A DNA stretch of 64,000 nucleotides, from assembly GCA_026210745.1 (NCBI GenBank), contig CP110632.1:3533001-3597000 (forward strand), given 5' to 3'. A model generated the notes under the pieces. That model was not told where the DNA came from, did not search any database, and was given only the letters and a program-made list of their open reading frames with translations. The translations under genes and the position numbers were made by a program. Origin of the DNA: Exobasidium rhododendri (lineage: Eukaryota; Basidiomycota; Exobasidiomycetes; Exobasidiales; Exobasidiaceae). Shown piece by piece: positions 22,938 to 35,400 of this stretch; position 1 is the first letter of the stretch; every line of letters begins with the position of its first letter.

Positions 22938-25624
22938 TCACGTCAGAGACTCTTCCCTTACCGCCTTCCCCTTTCTATTCTTCTTTGCTGCCACTTTCTT
23001 CTTCACGACTGGCTGTTCCGAACGCTCCTCTGGCATCTCTTCGTCTTCCTGCTGAATGATGGCCATGTCTTGGATATCGCCTCCCTCTCCCTCCTTCGTA
23101 GCCTTTTTTTCCGACACGTCAACACTGTCGAGCTGTAATTGTACAATGGGAATATCATCAATGTCCATCTCGGAGTCGACAATCCCATCCCGTGTCGACT
23201 TCGGTCTAGAGTCCACCTTACTGCCAATGTAGAATGGAGAAGCCTTTTGTCTCTGGAGCCGTTCTGCCTTTAATCTGGCATTCTCCTTGGTTTCTGCTTG
23301 GCTGACGTTGCTGGTCTTCTTTACAGCACTACTCAATACTGACCTGGACTTTTTCTTCTCTGTTTCCACCTCGTCCTCGTCCTCTTCCTTGCCTTGACTA
23401 ACTACTTCCCACACACCAGGCTCTAAGATCCACTGATCAAGATCTAAGCTAGCTGGAACGGCAACTTTACTTTGTGCTTTCTTTGCAACCGGCCCTAATG
23501 TATGACCAAAGAAGAGTGGAGATAAGAGTAAGAGACTCTTTGGTCCCTTTGTTGTTGTCACAGCCTCATCAGCTACAGTCTCCACCCATCCATCCCCTTT
23601 CGCCGGAGAGTGTGGCACAGACGCCTCCTCGTCTTGAACAAGACTATACTTTCCCAAGTCGTTCTCTAATATCAAGAGCAACTGGCGATACTCGACGGCT
23701 CTCTCCTTCACTTCTACATCATCATACGAAACCCAATATTGTAGGGCCTCATCAATTTCCTTTGTCAGTTCTTTGAGGTCTTTGAGTTGCTCGTCCTTCC
23801 AATCCTTACTCAGCTCCAGCATCCACCAGGCAAGCAGCTTCACCACATTGTGAAGTACCATCGATACGGTCCCTGACCGGCACGTCTGTAGTGTACCTTT
23901 CTTCAGCAATAGAGAGATGATCGCTGGCGGGTAGCTGACACTCTGGCAATACTCGCCGCAGATCCAAGCGGCAGCTTTGATAAGCCGAAAATCTTCTGAT
24001 TCGACTCCTCCTTGAGAGCCTTGCGGAGGGGAATACTCCTCCAAGATTTGCTTCAATTTTGCAATTGCATGTGGTCGCACGGCCCGTACTCGCGAAGCCA
24101 CATCAATGAGCTGAGAGCATACTTCCTCGCCCACAGCTTCGTTTGCCATGTATGCAAGCTTGATGAGAATGTCTACATACCACTCAAAGTCAGTAACATT
24201 GCTGTAGGTGTCCAAAGAGCCGAGATTTAATATTCGCGTAATGATCTCGAGGCGGTAGGAGGTGGTGAGCAGAGGTGCTGACCGTGTCGAGAGGCCCTTC
24301 CCTCCCGGCAACAAATTTTGCTGCAGGGCACTTGCGGCAGTCCTTGATCTGACTTTCTCCTTTGGCTCAAGGTGCTCCAGCTGATGCTCTACAATCGATT
24401 TGTAGTTGCTTCTTCCTGCCATGCCTGACACCAAATCTAATGCTCGCAATCGAATGCTCAGATCATCGTCTTCCATAGCCTCAAAGATCTGTTCCTGATG
24501 CATAGCCACCAGGTGAGAATGAGTAGGGATGATCTTGACCAAGGCAAGTAAGGCAATGTACTTTAGATTTTGGTCCTCGTCATCCAGGAACGTAGCCAAC
24601 TTCTCGACGCAAATAGCTGCGAGATTGTCTCCATCTGACCCATTTAGCATACCTCCGATGATCATTGTATGAATACACTCGTACAGCAGGCTCATTGCCG
24701 GTGTTGTACTGATGATTGACGAAATAGGTGGGACGAGTTTCTTGACTAGTCTCGGCTCTAAGGGTGTCAGAACGCCAAACAGCTTGATGATTTTGATCAG
24801 CATCCAATTATTTGTTGAGTTCGTCAGGAGGTGGAAGAATTGTGGCGAGAGGGTCAAGAAGGTCTTGGCATAGAGCACGTCGTTGCGAGAAAGCTCGCAA
24901 ATGATATTGATAGTCGCCGAAACCACGCCAGTATCGTCGTCGTCTAGCTTTTCACTGAGCCGAGGCAGAGATTGTGCAAGTGCGGAGGGGTATTGGAGGA
25001 TGATCGAATATAATACCAACAAAGCCTTTTTCCTGATGGAGGAACGAGTGTGTGTAAGAAGAGTGATAATTTCAGGAGCGAGGTGCTGAGCCAGATCGGG
25101 AGTGACTATATGCGAAAGACCATTCAGAGCGACGGCAACATCAAAGGGCGAAGAAGAGCGAAGATCCTGCAAGATATTTCGGAAGATTGTCAGAAGGATA
25201 ATTCACCATCGCAAGGGGACAACCTTCACCTACCTTCTTCAGCAAGTTTGTGGCCAAGATGAGGACGTCCGTGTCTTCCGTGAAGCACTGCGAAGCAGCC
25301 AAGTAGCCTACCTGCTTCAAGTGAAAGCGAGGGGAAGCCATCACCTCGAGCATGTGAAAAGAGGCATTAGGAGGGGGGTAACCCAGCATTTGCAGCTGCA
25401 ACAATGGAGCGTGGTCAGGAAAGGGTGAGCTTCTGAGGCGAAAAGTCCTCGTCCGTCATACTCACATACGTCAATTTCAGTACTGCTTCCGCCTTGACGT
25501 CCATATCACCACTTCGAATTTCATAGTTGATCTCCTCCATCAGAGTCGCGACATATTTGGCTTCATTTCTCCCTCGATGGGATCTCAAGCCTTTGATGAG
25601 CGAGCTGAGAGACCTCTCAAACAT
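22938..25624 (-). CDS. APL5: AP-3 adaptor complex delta subunit
   Basis: Large subunit of the AP-3 adaptor, which sorts cargo from Golgi/endosomes to the vacuole. Reverse exons are 25624-25466, 25395-25234 and 25166-22938, 849 residues. The start MFERSLSSLIKGLRSHR and the junction KLTY|LQMLGYPPPNASFHMLEVMASPRFHLKQ are the conserved adaptin trunk. LATNLLKK|DLRSSSPFDVAVALNG closes the second junction. HEAT-like repeats run to about residue 570. A charged hinge follows, and the C-terminus is Lys-rich (KKKVAAKKNRKGK). Its length is in the fungal range. It is divergent from SPP382, with only 205 bp between start codons. Confidence 0.93.
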
Positions 25625-25829
25625 CTCAGTCTCCCTCTCTCCTCCAGTTCCTTTGCAGAGGAATGAAAAGGCAGTAGGCAGCGACGGTGGTGATGATGGA
25701 GGAGGAAAGAAGCATGACGTCCAAACCTATTCACGTGTAGAGGGAGGATGCTTCTCCACTCTAAAGCACCGATTTCAAGGTAGGCAGGCAAAGCAAAAAA
25801 CTGTTCCTGCCCATCCACCCTCACCTGTC

Positions 25830-28562
25830 ATGGCTCGAAGGAAGAAGTACGTCGATGACGGCTACTCGAGTGATTCGGCTTCATCTTCTTCTTCGTCGAC
25901 TACACCAGGTCAGAAGCGGAAAAGGAGTAGCAACAAGGAGAGCGCGATATATGGAATCTTCGGCTCTGGTAGTGAAGGAGAGAACGAAAGGCAAGGAGGT
26001 GTAGGGAGGACTGTACAGGCAAAAGATCGCAAAGGTCGTCGAGTGGATTATTTGAAGGGCCAGAGCTTTGTTGCTGCTGGGTCCTTAAATGATCTCGCGA
26101 AAGATGAATTCGAAGAGGCGGCCAGTGAGGGAAAGTCTAGCAGCAGTGGCAGCAGGAGTAGCGACGAGGAGAAGGACGAAGAGGACGATGACTTCGCGTT
26201 GGCGAAAGAAGGAGAGGATCAGTCAGCAACCAGAACGGAGGATCTGGAGACTCGCAACCCCTTTGTTTCTGGTCCAACTCAAGAGGCTCTCGCAGAACAA
26301 CAGCAGAATCAGGCAAACGAATTTCGCCCGGCTTCTTTTGTTTCTAGCAGAGGTGGAATAGGGTCGAGTGTTGTGCCTACTTCCTTTGGATCGACGGCAC
26401 CTTCCAACACCTTTTTGCAGCATAAGACATCCAATTTAGGCACAAAGAGACCGACGTCGTTTGTCACGCCTTCAACTTCGATCAAGTTTGGTGGTAAGTT
26501 TGATCCCTCCAAGTACTTGGCGCAGATGGGATGGACTGGAGGTGGTCTAGGAAGGGAAGGGGAGGGAATGATCAATCCCATCGAGGTCAAGCAAAGACCA
26601 GAGAGGGCAGGTATCGCATTTGGTGGTATCAAAGAAAAGACAAAACAGGCAAAAGAAGAGGCAAAAAGGAGAGGGGAGGAAGTCAGCACGGACGAGGATG
26701 AGAGAGACAAGCGAAAGAAGGGCAGTAGGCCGGAGCAGAAGACAAGAGCAAGGGTGGAGAAAGTAGCAAAAGCATGGACTCAACCAGAAAAGAAGCCACG
26801 CAAGCCGAAGGTGGAGCACCGTACCTATGAGCAGATCCTGGAAAATCATGGACAATCTGCTGCTACGCAAGCTGGTGTTGGTCAAATCATCGACGCGGCT
26901 GGCAATGAATTCAGTTCGATCTCTGCTGCTCTTGCCAAGCATTCGGTGCCTACCAACGAATCCACCCAATTAGTCGAGATTCGGCACAATCTACGAATTA
27001 TCTGTGTTGGCAACGAAACAGCCTTGAAGTCGCTAGCAAGGGAGGGCGCCAACATCCAAGAAAAGAACAAGTGGCTTTTGCGAGATCAACAAGAATCACA
27101 ACGTCGAATCCTTCGTGAGCAACAAGAGCTGAGGCGCTTGAAAGGCGTCTTGGATCTGGTCAGCCAGATTGAGAAGCTAGGCAGGGAATCGCTGGCAGAC
27201 GAAAGTCTAGATCTTGCTTCGTTTGATGGATTAGTGCGTCAAATCCTCGTCAACTACCGGGATGCGATCGGTGAATTTCACCTGGACGAGGCGATAGTCG
27301 GTGCCATTGTGCCTACTTTACGCAGGAGATGGATACGATGGGAGCCCTTGATAGATCCAAGTCGAGCTGTCGACCACCTTAGCAGATGGAAAGACGCTCT
27401 TCGAGTTGACTTCAGCTCGGACATCATGACACCTTATGAGAGTCTTCTCTGGAATTTGTGGATGCCACCTATTCGATCTGCATTGAACAATGCGTGGAAT
27501 GTCTATGATTCTTCCGCAGCCGTATCTTTGTATCAAACTTGGAAGCCTCTACTGCCTCTCTTTATTGCTGACAATCTCTCCCAGCAACTCGTCATTCCCA
27601 AGCTGAGCCAGGCAGTAGCAGATTGGGACACAAAGGCACCCCTACACCGAGCAATCTTTCCTTGGCTGGCGTTGCTGGGAGAGCAGGCTGATGGTGTCAT
27701 GGCGGAAGCAAAGAGGAGATTGCGGTCCTCCTTGAAGATCTGGAAGGTTTCGACGGGCGTGCCGGTCGACTTGATGAAGTGGAAGGAAGCAAAAGTCTTC
27801 TCTTCCAAGGAGTGGAATTCGATGTTACTCGATCATGTGATACCCAAGCTCTCCTCTTACCTAGATGCGCACCTTGTCATCAATCCGCAAGCACAAGACA
27901 CTCGACCTCTGGAGACTCTACTGGCCTGGAGACCTCTTCTGGCTAATAAGATATTGTCGAAAGTCCTGTTTGCCAAGTTTGTGCCGAAGTGGGTGCATGT
28001 CTTGCACTCTTGGTTGGTCGATTCTCATGCAAATCTGGAGGAGGTCGCGCAGTGGTACGAGCACTGGAGGGAATGCTTTGTAAAGTATCAAATACTGGAG
28101 ATCGAATCGATACAGGGCGCCCTCCGAGTTGCTTTGCAGTTGATGAGTCAGGCGATCGAGATGGGCAGCAAGAAGGCGCAACTGCCTGCACCCAATCTCA
28201 GAGCTATACAAAGCAGCTCCTCCTCTTCTACTTCTCAAGCTGCCAAGATCTCGACTGCTTCACACCCCGCAAAGAAGAGCTACTCTTCACTCGAGGATAT
28301 GGCGGCGTCTTCTTCTTCCAGTTTCCGCACGATTGTGGAAGAAGCCATGATGGAAGCAGACCTGATCATGCAATCGCTTGCTCAAAAGGAACGGAGGAGC
28401 GGAATGCCGCTATACAGAGTGTCGAGGCACCTCGATGGAAAAGGTGGTGTTACTATCTATCTAGAAGAAGATGTCGTCTTTGCAGAAAGAAGAGGAGAGG
28501 ACAGTGCAGCAACGTACGAGCCAGTGTCGATTACGGAGCTGGTGAAGGAAGTAGCAAGGTAG
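25830..28562 (+). CDS. SPP382: G-patch splicing factor, TFIP11/SPP382 (NTR1)
   Basis: SPP382/Ntr1 activates the DEAH helicase Prp43 through its G-patch to dismantle the intron-lariat spliceosome. It is a single-exon gene of 910 residues. The ATG at 25830 was chosen over an upstream in-frame extension that would overlap the AP-3 delta promoter. The order is a Ser-rich acidic N-terminus (TFP11 N domain, YGIFGSGSE), then the G-patch (YLAQMGWTGGGLGREGEG, ~residues 225-260), then a Lys-rich segment. The GCFC domain follows (e.g. LWNLWMPPIRSALNNAWN and HVLHSWLV). The C-terminal region contains GGVTIYLEEDVVFAERRG. The domain order is exactly that of the family. Confidence 0.93.
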   Translation: MARRKKYVDDGYSSDSASSSSSSTTPGQKRKRSSNKESAIYGIFGSGSEGENERQGGVGRTVQAKDRKGRRVDYLKGQSFVAAGSLNDLAKDEFEEAASEGKSSSSGSRSSDEEKDEEDDDFALAKEGEDQSATRTEDLETRNPFVSGPTQEALAEQQQNQANEFRPASFVSSRGGIGSSVVPTSFGSTAPSNTFLQHKTSNLGTKRPTSFVTPSTSIKFGGKFDPSKYLAQMGWTGGGLGREGEGMINPIEVKQRPERAGIAFGGIKEKTKQAKEEAKRRGEEVSTDEDERDKRKKGSRPEQKTRARVEKVAKAWTQPEKKPRKPKVEHRTYEQILENHGQSAATQAGVGQIIDAAGNEFSSISAALAKHSVPTNESTQLVEIRHNLRIICVGNETALKSLAREGANIQEKNKWLLRDQQESQRRILREQQELRRLKGVLDLVSQIEKLGRESLADESLDLASFDGLVRQILVNYRDAIGEFHLDEAIVGAIVPTLRRRWIRWEPLIDPSRAVDHLSRWKDALRVDFSSDIMTPYESLLWNLWMPPIRSALNNAWNVYDSSAAVSLYQTWKPLLPLFIADNLSQQLVIPKLSQAVADWDTKAPLHRAIFPWLALLGEQADGVMAEAKRRLRSSLKIWKVSTGVPVDLMKWKEAKVFSSKEWNSMLLDHVIPKLSSYLDAHLVINPQAQDTRPLETLLAWRPLLANKILSKVLFAKFVPKWVHVLHSWLVDSHANLEEVAQWYEHWRECFVKYQILEIESIQGALRVALQLMSQAIEMGSKKAQLPAPNLRAIQSSSSSSTSQAAKISTASHPAKKSYSSLEDMAASSSSSFRTIVEEAMMEADLIMQSLAQKERRSGMPLYRVSRHLDGKGGVTIYLEEDVVFAERRGEDSAATYEPVSITELVKEVAR

Positions 28563-28740
28563 AATCGAGTCATGCTGTACCATATAGTGATATCCTCCAT
28601 TGGCACCGGCTTTTCTCCCTGTAATATTAAAGCGTCGCAGAGGGTGTGGCATGCTGTAATTATATACGATTGTAAGTCGAGAATGGGTGTGATAAAAGTA
28701 CAAGTGTGTGGCCTTTCCCCCTCTTCCCCCTCTTTACAGG

Positions 28741-31700
28741 CTATAGGCTCTCGAGAGCTTTCTGTATCCAAGGATCGTTCAATGCTCTCTCCTTGTACTC
28801 GCTGACAAGCTCTCTCAGGGTGTTGATCTCCTCCTCCTCCTCTCCTTCCACTTCTTCTCGATCATCGTCACCTTGTCGCTGCCTTTTTGCACTCTTGCTA
28901 TTTGCGAACGCACGCAGCATCTCCTCGACGATGGCCAAACCTTTCTCGGTCGTCTGCACGTCCATACTGAGCAGAGGCGCCTCTTCACCTAGAGGATGCA
29001 CAAAACGAGTCAGTAAGGCATCCTTCTCCTATTCCTAGTCCGGGCCCCCTCTCCCCTTCCTGTCCTCCCATCGAATCACTCACCGTCCAAATCTTCCATT
29101 TCCTCTGCCTTTCTTTTGGCCAATTGAATGACCTTGGAAGGGAATCCGGCCAGTTCTGCGACGTGGATACCGTAACTTCGATCGCTTGTCCCCTTCTCCA
29201 CCTTGTACAATAACGTTATCTCGCGATCTTGCTTGCTGCTGGACCCTTTCCTCTGCTCCACCAACGCCTTACAGTGCAGATTCTGGACGTGCGGGATCTG
29301 GTTGGCCAATTCCACAATCTCAGCGAAATGGCTGGCAAAGAGGCACTTACTTCGGAGCTTCGTGGCAATGTACTCGGAGATGCTCCACGCCAAGCCAAAG
29401 CCGTCATACGTCGAAGTGCCTCTGCCTAGCTCGTCGATGATGATGAGCGAGTCTTCTGTGGCCAGTCGTAAGATGGTAGAGGTCTCGAGCATCTCAGACA
29501 TAAAGGTAGACACTCCTTTCAGCTGACTATCGCCTGCGCCCACTCTTGCCAAGATGGAATCAAAGACGGGCACCTTTGCATTCTCCGCCGTGGGAATGAA
29601 GCAGCCCGCTTGGTTCATCAAGGCCACTATGCCGATCGATCGGATGTACGTGCTCTTTCCACCCATGTTAGGGCCTGTGATGATAAGGAACTCGCTCTCA
29701 CCGTGCACCATCTCGACATCATTGGAGATGAAATTGAGGTCTTCTTGCACCTCCAAGCAAGGGTGGCGTACCTCTCTGATGTCCAACGATCCATTCGACC
29801 CAATCTCAAAGATCGCCGGCTCGATGTACGGGATAGGCGCATTGACCGATACGTGGGCATAGCAGACGAGTACGTCTAGTATGGCAAGGACGATGTTGAG
29901 CTTCTCCAGAGGAGGGCAGTAGCCTGCTGCAATGGCAATCACCTGCTTCACTAGTCCACTCTGATGGGCACTGTACTGATTCTGCAGATCGATGTAGTCA
30001 TTGCTCAGCTCCTTGGCAGCCTTTGTGGTGAAGAACACTCCTGCTTTGGATGTTCCCAATTCGATGTACTGGCTCTTCTTCGAGAGCACCTTGGAGTCAT
30101 TTCTAGTGACTCGGAAGCAGTATCCATACTGCTGCGTGTCTTCCAGCTTGACCTTCTCAGGCATGCTCAAATCTTTCCTCACTCGATTGTGCTCTACGTT
30201 AAGCTGATCGAGAGCAGAGTCAATCGATCTCTTTATCTTTGTCAGTCTGTCGTCGTACTCGGCTTTGATGACGTAGTGATGTCGTTCCAGCTCGTCCAGG
30301 TCTATTGTCGTCTCCACCATCTCGACCAACTTCGCTAGTAGAAGCTGCGACTCTTCTAGAGGCTTCACAAAGGTTTCTTGGATTAGGCGCTGTGTGTCAA
30401 AGTCTCCTGTCTCTGCTTCCTCCAAAGAAGCGACCAAGGAAGGCAATCGAATGACGCCCTGGTATACATTGACAACATCCTCCAAGGAGGCAATCCCCTT
30501 TTGGAACCGTTTGCTGTTTCGCAGGAGATCCGGCATATAGCGAAGCACGTCCATCTGTAGTAGTCACCACGAGAAAAGGAAGGGAAAAAGATTCTCAGTG
30601 AGAGCCCGGCGGCCCCAAACCAATGACGAAGACATACCTGTAGCTTCTCTCGCAGTGTTGCATCATCGACAAATGCAGCGACAAGTCGATGTCTCTTCCG
30701 AATCTCATTTGCATTCACCAACGGTTGCTTCAGCCATTGTCCCAGCAGCCTCTGTCCCTGCGCCGTCTTGCACTTGTTCAACAAGCCAAACAGACTTGCG
30801 TTCTTGTTGACGCCGCTCTGACCAGGCTCAGGAAAGACACTGAGTGCTCGCAAAGCTGATCGATCTAGACGGAGAAATTGTGTCAGGTCGTGCGTCTTGA
30901 TGGTAAAGTTGCCAAAGTTGACGTTATCGTTGAGGAGGGAGAGATAGTTGAGCAGAGCCTGCATAGCACCCATGGCCGCCTTCAAGTTGAACTCGGACAG
31001 ATTGTCGCCGGCGGAGGATTCATTGAGGAGTCGATTGATGTCCTGCTCGATGGACTTTGGTGCGAAATCGCTTCGCTTGACAGAGGTAATGACACAATTG
31101 CATCGATCAATCACCTCCTTCAACTTGGTCAAGTCGTAGTCTGCATTCTTTTCGTCTGCAGGCAAGAGACATTCCTTGGCACCGAGCTGTATCAGGAGTG
31201 ACTGATTTTCAATAGAAACGGGTGAATCCGATCATGTCATCAGCATCGTGCCCTTGCTTGCGTCGGGAAAGCAGGGCTCATACATGCACGCTCACCTCTG
31301 TGTTGCTGAACAAGTCATTCTCAGCATACTCTGCTACGCCCAGAACACGATGGGTAGCATCTGCAAACGCAGCACCAACAGTCTTGACTCCATCTTGCAC
31401 CCTCATCTTTATTGCTAGTACGATCGGCGACGTTTCCAGATCTGCACCGCTGTAGAGCAGGTCCTCAACCTCCTGCAGATTGCCCGGTGTAGCCTGATCG
31501 TCGGCCATCACACACAGGATCAGCAAAAGCTCATAATCCGACGATTTACTCTTCCCTTTCTCTACACTCTACTGCACTCACCTGCTTTTCCAGTGTCCAC
31601 GAATGCTTTTTCGAAGTGCCGCCCCCCCAGATCTCAATCTTTAGCTGCTTGGAGGTGAGTGCTTCTCTCAGGAAATTTTTGCCTGCCGTCAAATTCAGTG

Positions 31701-32022
31701 TACAGGAGGGTACTGCATCTTTGCCCTTGCCCAGTATTTTGAGCACAGATTGTGTCTTGTAAACGGTTGCTGCTACGAGAGGTGCATCTTTTCCGTGGAC
31801 ACTGAAGAAGTCACCTCGATCAAAAAGGCGGATGGTGTCGTCTGTTTTTTCAGGCATCTTGTGAAACCATGTAATGAAGCTTTGTTCTCCGACCGAATCT
31901 GCAGGTCGGGTTTCGTAAGCACGTTCAGCAAAGCTTGCGGCTTCTTTTCTTTCTGGAAGAGGAAGATACTCACCCAAGCTCAGCTCTGGCTTGTCGCCGC
32001 CACCATACATGAGGTCGATCAT
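28741..32022 (-). CDS. MSH2: DNA mismatch repair protein MSH2
   Basis: MSH2 pairs with MSH6 or MSH3 to recognise mismatches and loops and starts nuclear mismatch repair. Reverse exons are 32022-31582, 31493-31296, 31201-30638, 30554-29084 and 28988-28741, giving 973 residues. Four introns separate clear MutS domains: the N-terminal domain with FDRGDFFSVHG, KQ|ATPGNLQEVEDLL in the connector, and LGAKECLLP. The ATPase has Walker A GPNMGGKST (~residue 695), STFMSEMLET and the Walker B/signature region IIIDELGRGTSTYDGFG. The C-terminal helix-turn-helix region contains HVAELAGFP. All key ATPase residues are present. The start ATG (32022) gives MIDLMYGGG; a second in-frame ATG lies four codons on. 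The C-terminal exon adds an acidic insert (EGEEEEEIN). Confidence 0.96.
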
Positions 32023-32427
32023 AGCAACAGACGGGGATGATGTGCAGAGGGCGCGGAGGCAGGGACGGTTCACGAGAAAGAGTTGGAGAGCAACTAGACG
32101 CGATATCCTAGCTCGTCTATAGTACAGGAGTGTATGGCACAAAAGCGCTTCATCGATACGCGACTCGCGTTTATTGCATCCAACACATTCTCTTAAATTT
32201 TAGACGCACGTCTTAATGTCAAGTGACGACGCACTCCTTTGCACTTTGGGGATTGCTATTGTCTCTTTCTTCGTTTGGGCCTGCGCTCGAATTGTTCATA
32301 TCAGAACTGCCTTCCCTACGAATCTTACTCGAACGTACCTGCGTGCCTGTGACTCCCTTTTGTATCAAGATTTGGAAATTAATAGCTTGGATGGTGAAAC
32401 ATTACATAATGTACAATTGACCGCATC
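32023..32427. other. Intergenic between MSH2 and UTP22
   Basis: Tandem reverse-strand spacing: MSH2 promoter plus UTP22 3' region. One forward ORF overlaps the UTP22 tail but is a shadow frame. Confidence 0.5.
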
Positions 32428-35400
32428 CTACTTGCTCCTCTGCCACTCTACCCTCTGGATAATACCACTTCCCAATCGTTCAATCTCAGCAAGTACATCC
32501 TTCTTGTTTAGTGTGATCTCCTTGCCTGTATCATCACAAGGCATCGAATTGAATCCTAGGCCAACTCGAAACGCTCTTGGTCGGCTCAGCGAAGGATTGA
32601 AGAGCCCGCCAATGACGATACCTCCATTGTCGTCATAATAGAGTCGCATACTGTCCAGGAAGAGAGAACTTAATAATTGAACAAACTCTCGCCCTACGTT
32701 TAAGCCTGCTTGAGTAGAAGCGATCGACTGGAGGTTGCGATACTTTGATCTACCGTCTGCTGATTTTTCCTCCGACAAACGAGACTGAGACTGGTTCAGT
32801 ACGTCCTCGCTGAAATTCACCTGATCAAGATATCGGTTCACCACCGCAGGCTCCAGATGAACAATGAAGTCAAAGTGAGCGAGCGAAGGAATGAAGAGAG
32901 ACTGTGAAATCAAAAAGAAGACATGGGAAGCGTCAGTAGACATGTCGGCACTGTGTGTGTATGTGTGTGTGTCTTCCTCTTCGGACTACTCACCTTGATG
33001 GAGTCTCGACTTAAGTTTGGTCCAGCGGTGAGGATGTCGCACGCGCCTCGAGCGAGTCTTTGCAACGCATCGGCTGTACTGGATGTGGGGTGATTCTTAC
33101 CCCAACAAGACCCCTTCATTTCACTTTCTGTTGCAATGTACCAAGCAAAGTGATTTAGACCAGGATCAAGTCGTCGAAGTTGCTCGAAATTCACCTGCAA
33201 TTTTGCTTTGGCATCTGCTGTGAACGTCTTCACTGGGGTAGAGGAGGTGGCACCTGTCATCGGAACGGCAAGAGGACTCTCTCTCCAATTCCAACTTGCC
33301 AAATGATGTAAGGATTGAATGAAACCAGTGTGCCCCATCGAGGGTATCATGTCACCTTCGCTCCTTTGGATAAAGACACTCGCAACGAAGAGTTCACAGA
33401 CCTCCTCGGGTACATCCATTCCCAGCATCTGTGCAGAGACCCATCGCTTGAAGAGCCGTACTGCTTCCCCCAGTGCATTGAAACGATGATACAGAGCATT
33501 CATGTGATTATGGTGGCGCACGTTGTGATCAAACCTGATCTCGAATCGTTCCAGTGCGTTCTTTGCTTGTGATTTGTTGAATCCTTCCTCGTCCTTGTCA
33601 TCGATTATCCTGTGAAGCAAAATCCTCTCTCTTTCATGATGTATGCGACCACGATACACTAATCCAGAAGAGAGGATAATCTCCAAAGATGAGCAATCCC
33701 AGTACTTGTTCTCTTCCGCGTCCTTGTCTAGCACGACGGCAGTCTTGCAAGACGATAAAGTATTCACCAGCTTGGTAGCCATCGTTTCGTAAAATGCCAT
33801 CTTCATGGCTTGAATAGCAACAAGATCATCCGGCCATCTACCGGAAGACTCCAGCGTAATGACAAAGTCCTGCACGGGTAAATAAGAGGACGATCCTGGC
33901 AAGGTGGTATTGATGTTGACAGGACATGGTATCATGACGCTCATCGAGCGCAGACCGGCATCGACACCCACGACACTAATGAGAGACAGAGGCAGTCCTT
34001 CTAGCTCTCTCAGCGATTTGACAACTTCGTCAAAACCATTTTGCACTGTTTGATAGGCACCTTCACTAGGAAGAGTCAAATAGGCTTGCCTGGCGAGCTT
34101 CTCATTAGGTGACAAGAGACCGAGGAATGCTTCTGAATGAAAGACGATTTCTTCCCTTTGAAGATTGTGATGACGATGTAGGATATGTCGAATGATTTGC
34201 TGAGGTATCGAAGATCGATCCAGAGGTGCATGGACGGACCACACTACACTCTCCACGATTCTTCCATCTCTGAACCTCCTCAATTCGGCCAGATCTCCCC
34301 AAAACGCTTTATAGGCTTCCGACGCAATCGTATCCTCTGGTCTTGGACCATGATCGACAAGTCGAAAGGCTTGCGTCGCATTGAACATGATGCCGATCTC
34401 TACCTTGTGAGATTGTCTTGGCCGAGGTGAATCGAACGACCACTGCGTAGTGGCTGATCCTCTGAAGATGGTGATCAGCGTTGCTCGATTGTTCAGGGCT
34501 CGTTTTAACGTCTGGGATATACTCTCTGAGGAAGAAATCAAGCTGGAACCAGCATCTGCCGTAGTCACCACGTCCCCTTTTACCCCTTTCAGGTCTACGT
34601 TGATGACTTGATCGAATTCAAAGGACGGCTTTGATCTATCTCGAAGAAAGATTTCATCAAAATGGTCTTCTTGCGCGTCATTGAGCATTGCAAGCGTCAC
34701 CTTTGCTTCTGCTTGTAGAAGCGCAAATGTCCCATTAGGCATAATTTGCAACAGATTGATGCTACCAGTCGGATCAACCAAGACTGCCTTTGAAGGTTGC
34801 ACAAACTCCTTCGAATCAATCTTGTCCCTCCTCGAAAGAAGACTGTCAATGGCTTTCATAAAGACTGGCTGAGTAGTAAAATCGTGTAAGGCAAGAAAGT
34901 CAATCGTGCCTTTGAAAAGTTGAAAGCTGCTGAAGCTGGGAGACAGCTTTGATTTTCCATTCGAAGCAGAGGAAGCCGTCGTTTTTTCGGGTCCATGCAA
35001 CAGATGAGCTAGGATCATCGAAAGAAGGAATCGCAAAGTGCCCGAACCAAGCCCTATTCGCCTTCCTTTTTCTCTGCCTATCCTGCCCTTGACTTCACCT
35101 TTACTAGGACCAGAACCAAACATTCTCTGCAGTGCCCACGTCTTTAATAGCATGCAAGCTTCAGCGAACGACCCACTCAGCTGGCTTGTAGAATTGAGAT
35201 AGTAGAGATGAGAAGAGTAGAGGCCGTCGGAGAGTATCGATGTGTTGTAGTTAAGGGTCGCCGGTTGGTCTGCCTCATCATAGCCTTCCATACGTATGTT
35301 GTTGCGAGTTGGACTCAAGCGTCGTGCAACGAAAAGATCAGGTTCGTGCGCCAGGTGAATCTTGATGAAAGCTTTTAACTTTGTGAAGTCCTTTTGAGAG

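Noticed and set aside
27989-28624. 211-codon forward ORF overlapping the end of SPP382
   Set aside because: Alternative frame of the GCFC-domain coding region. Its composition (Cys/Ser/Arg) is unlike the neighbours and there is no motif.
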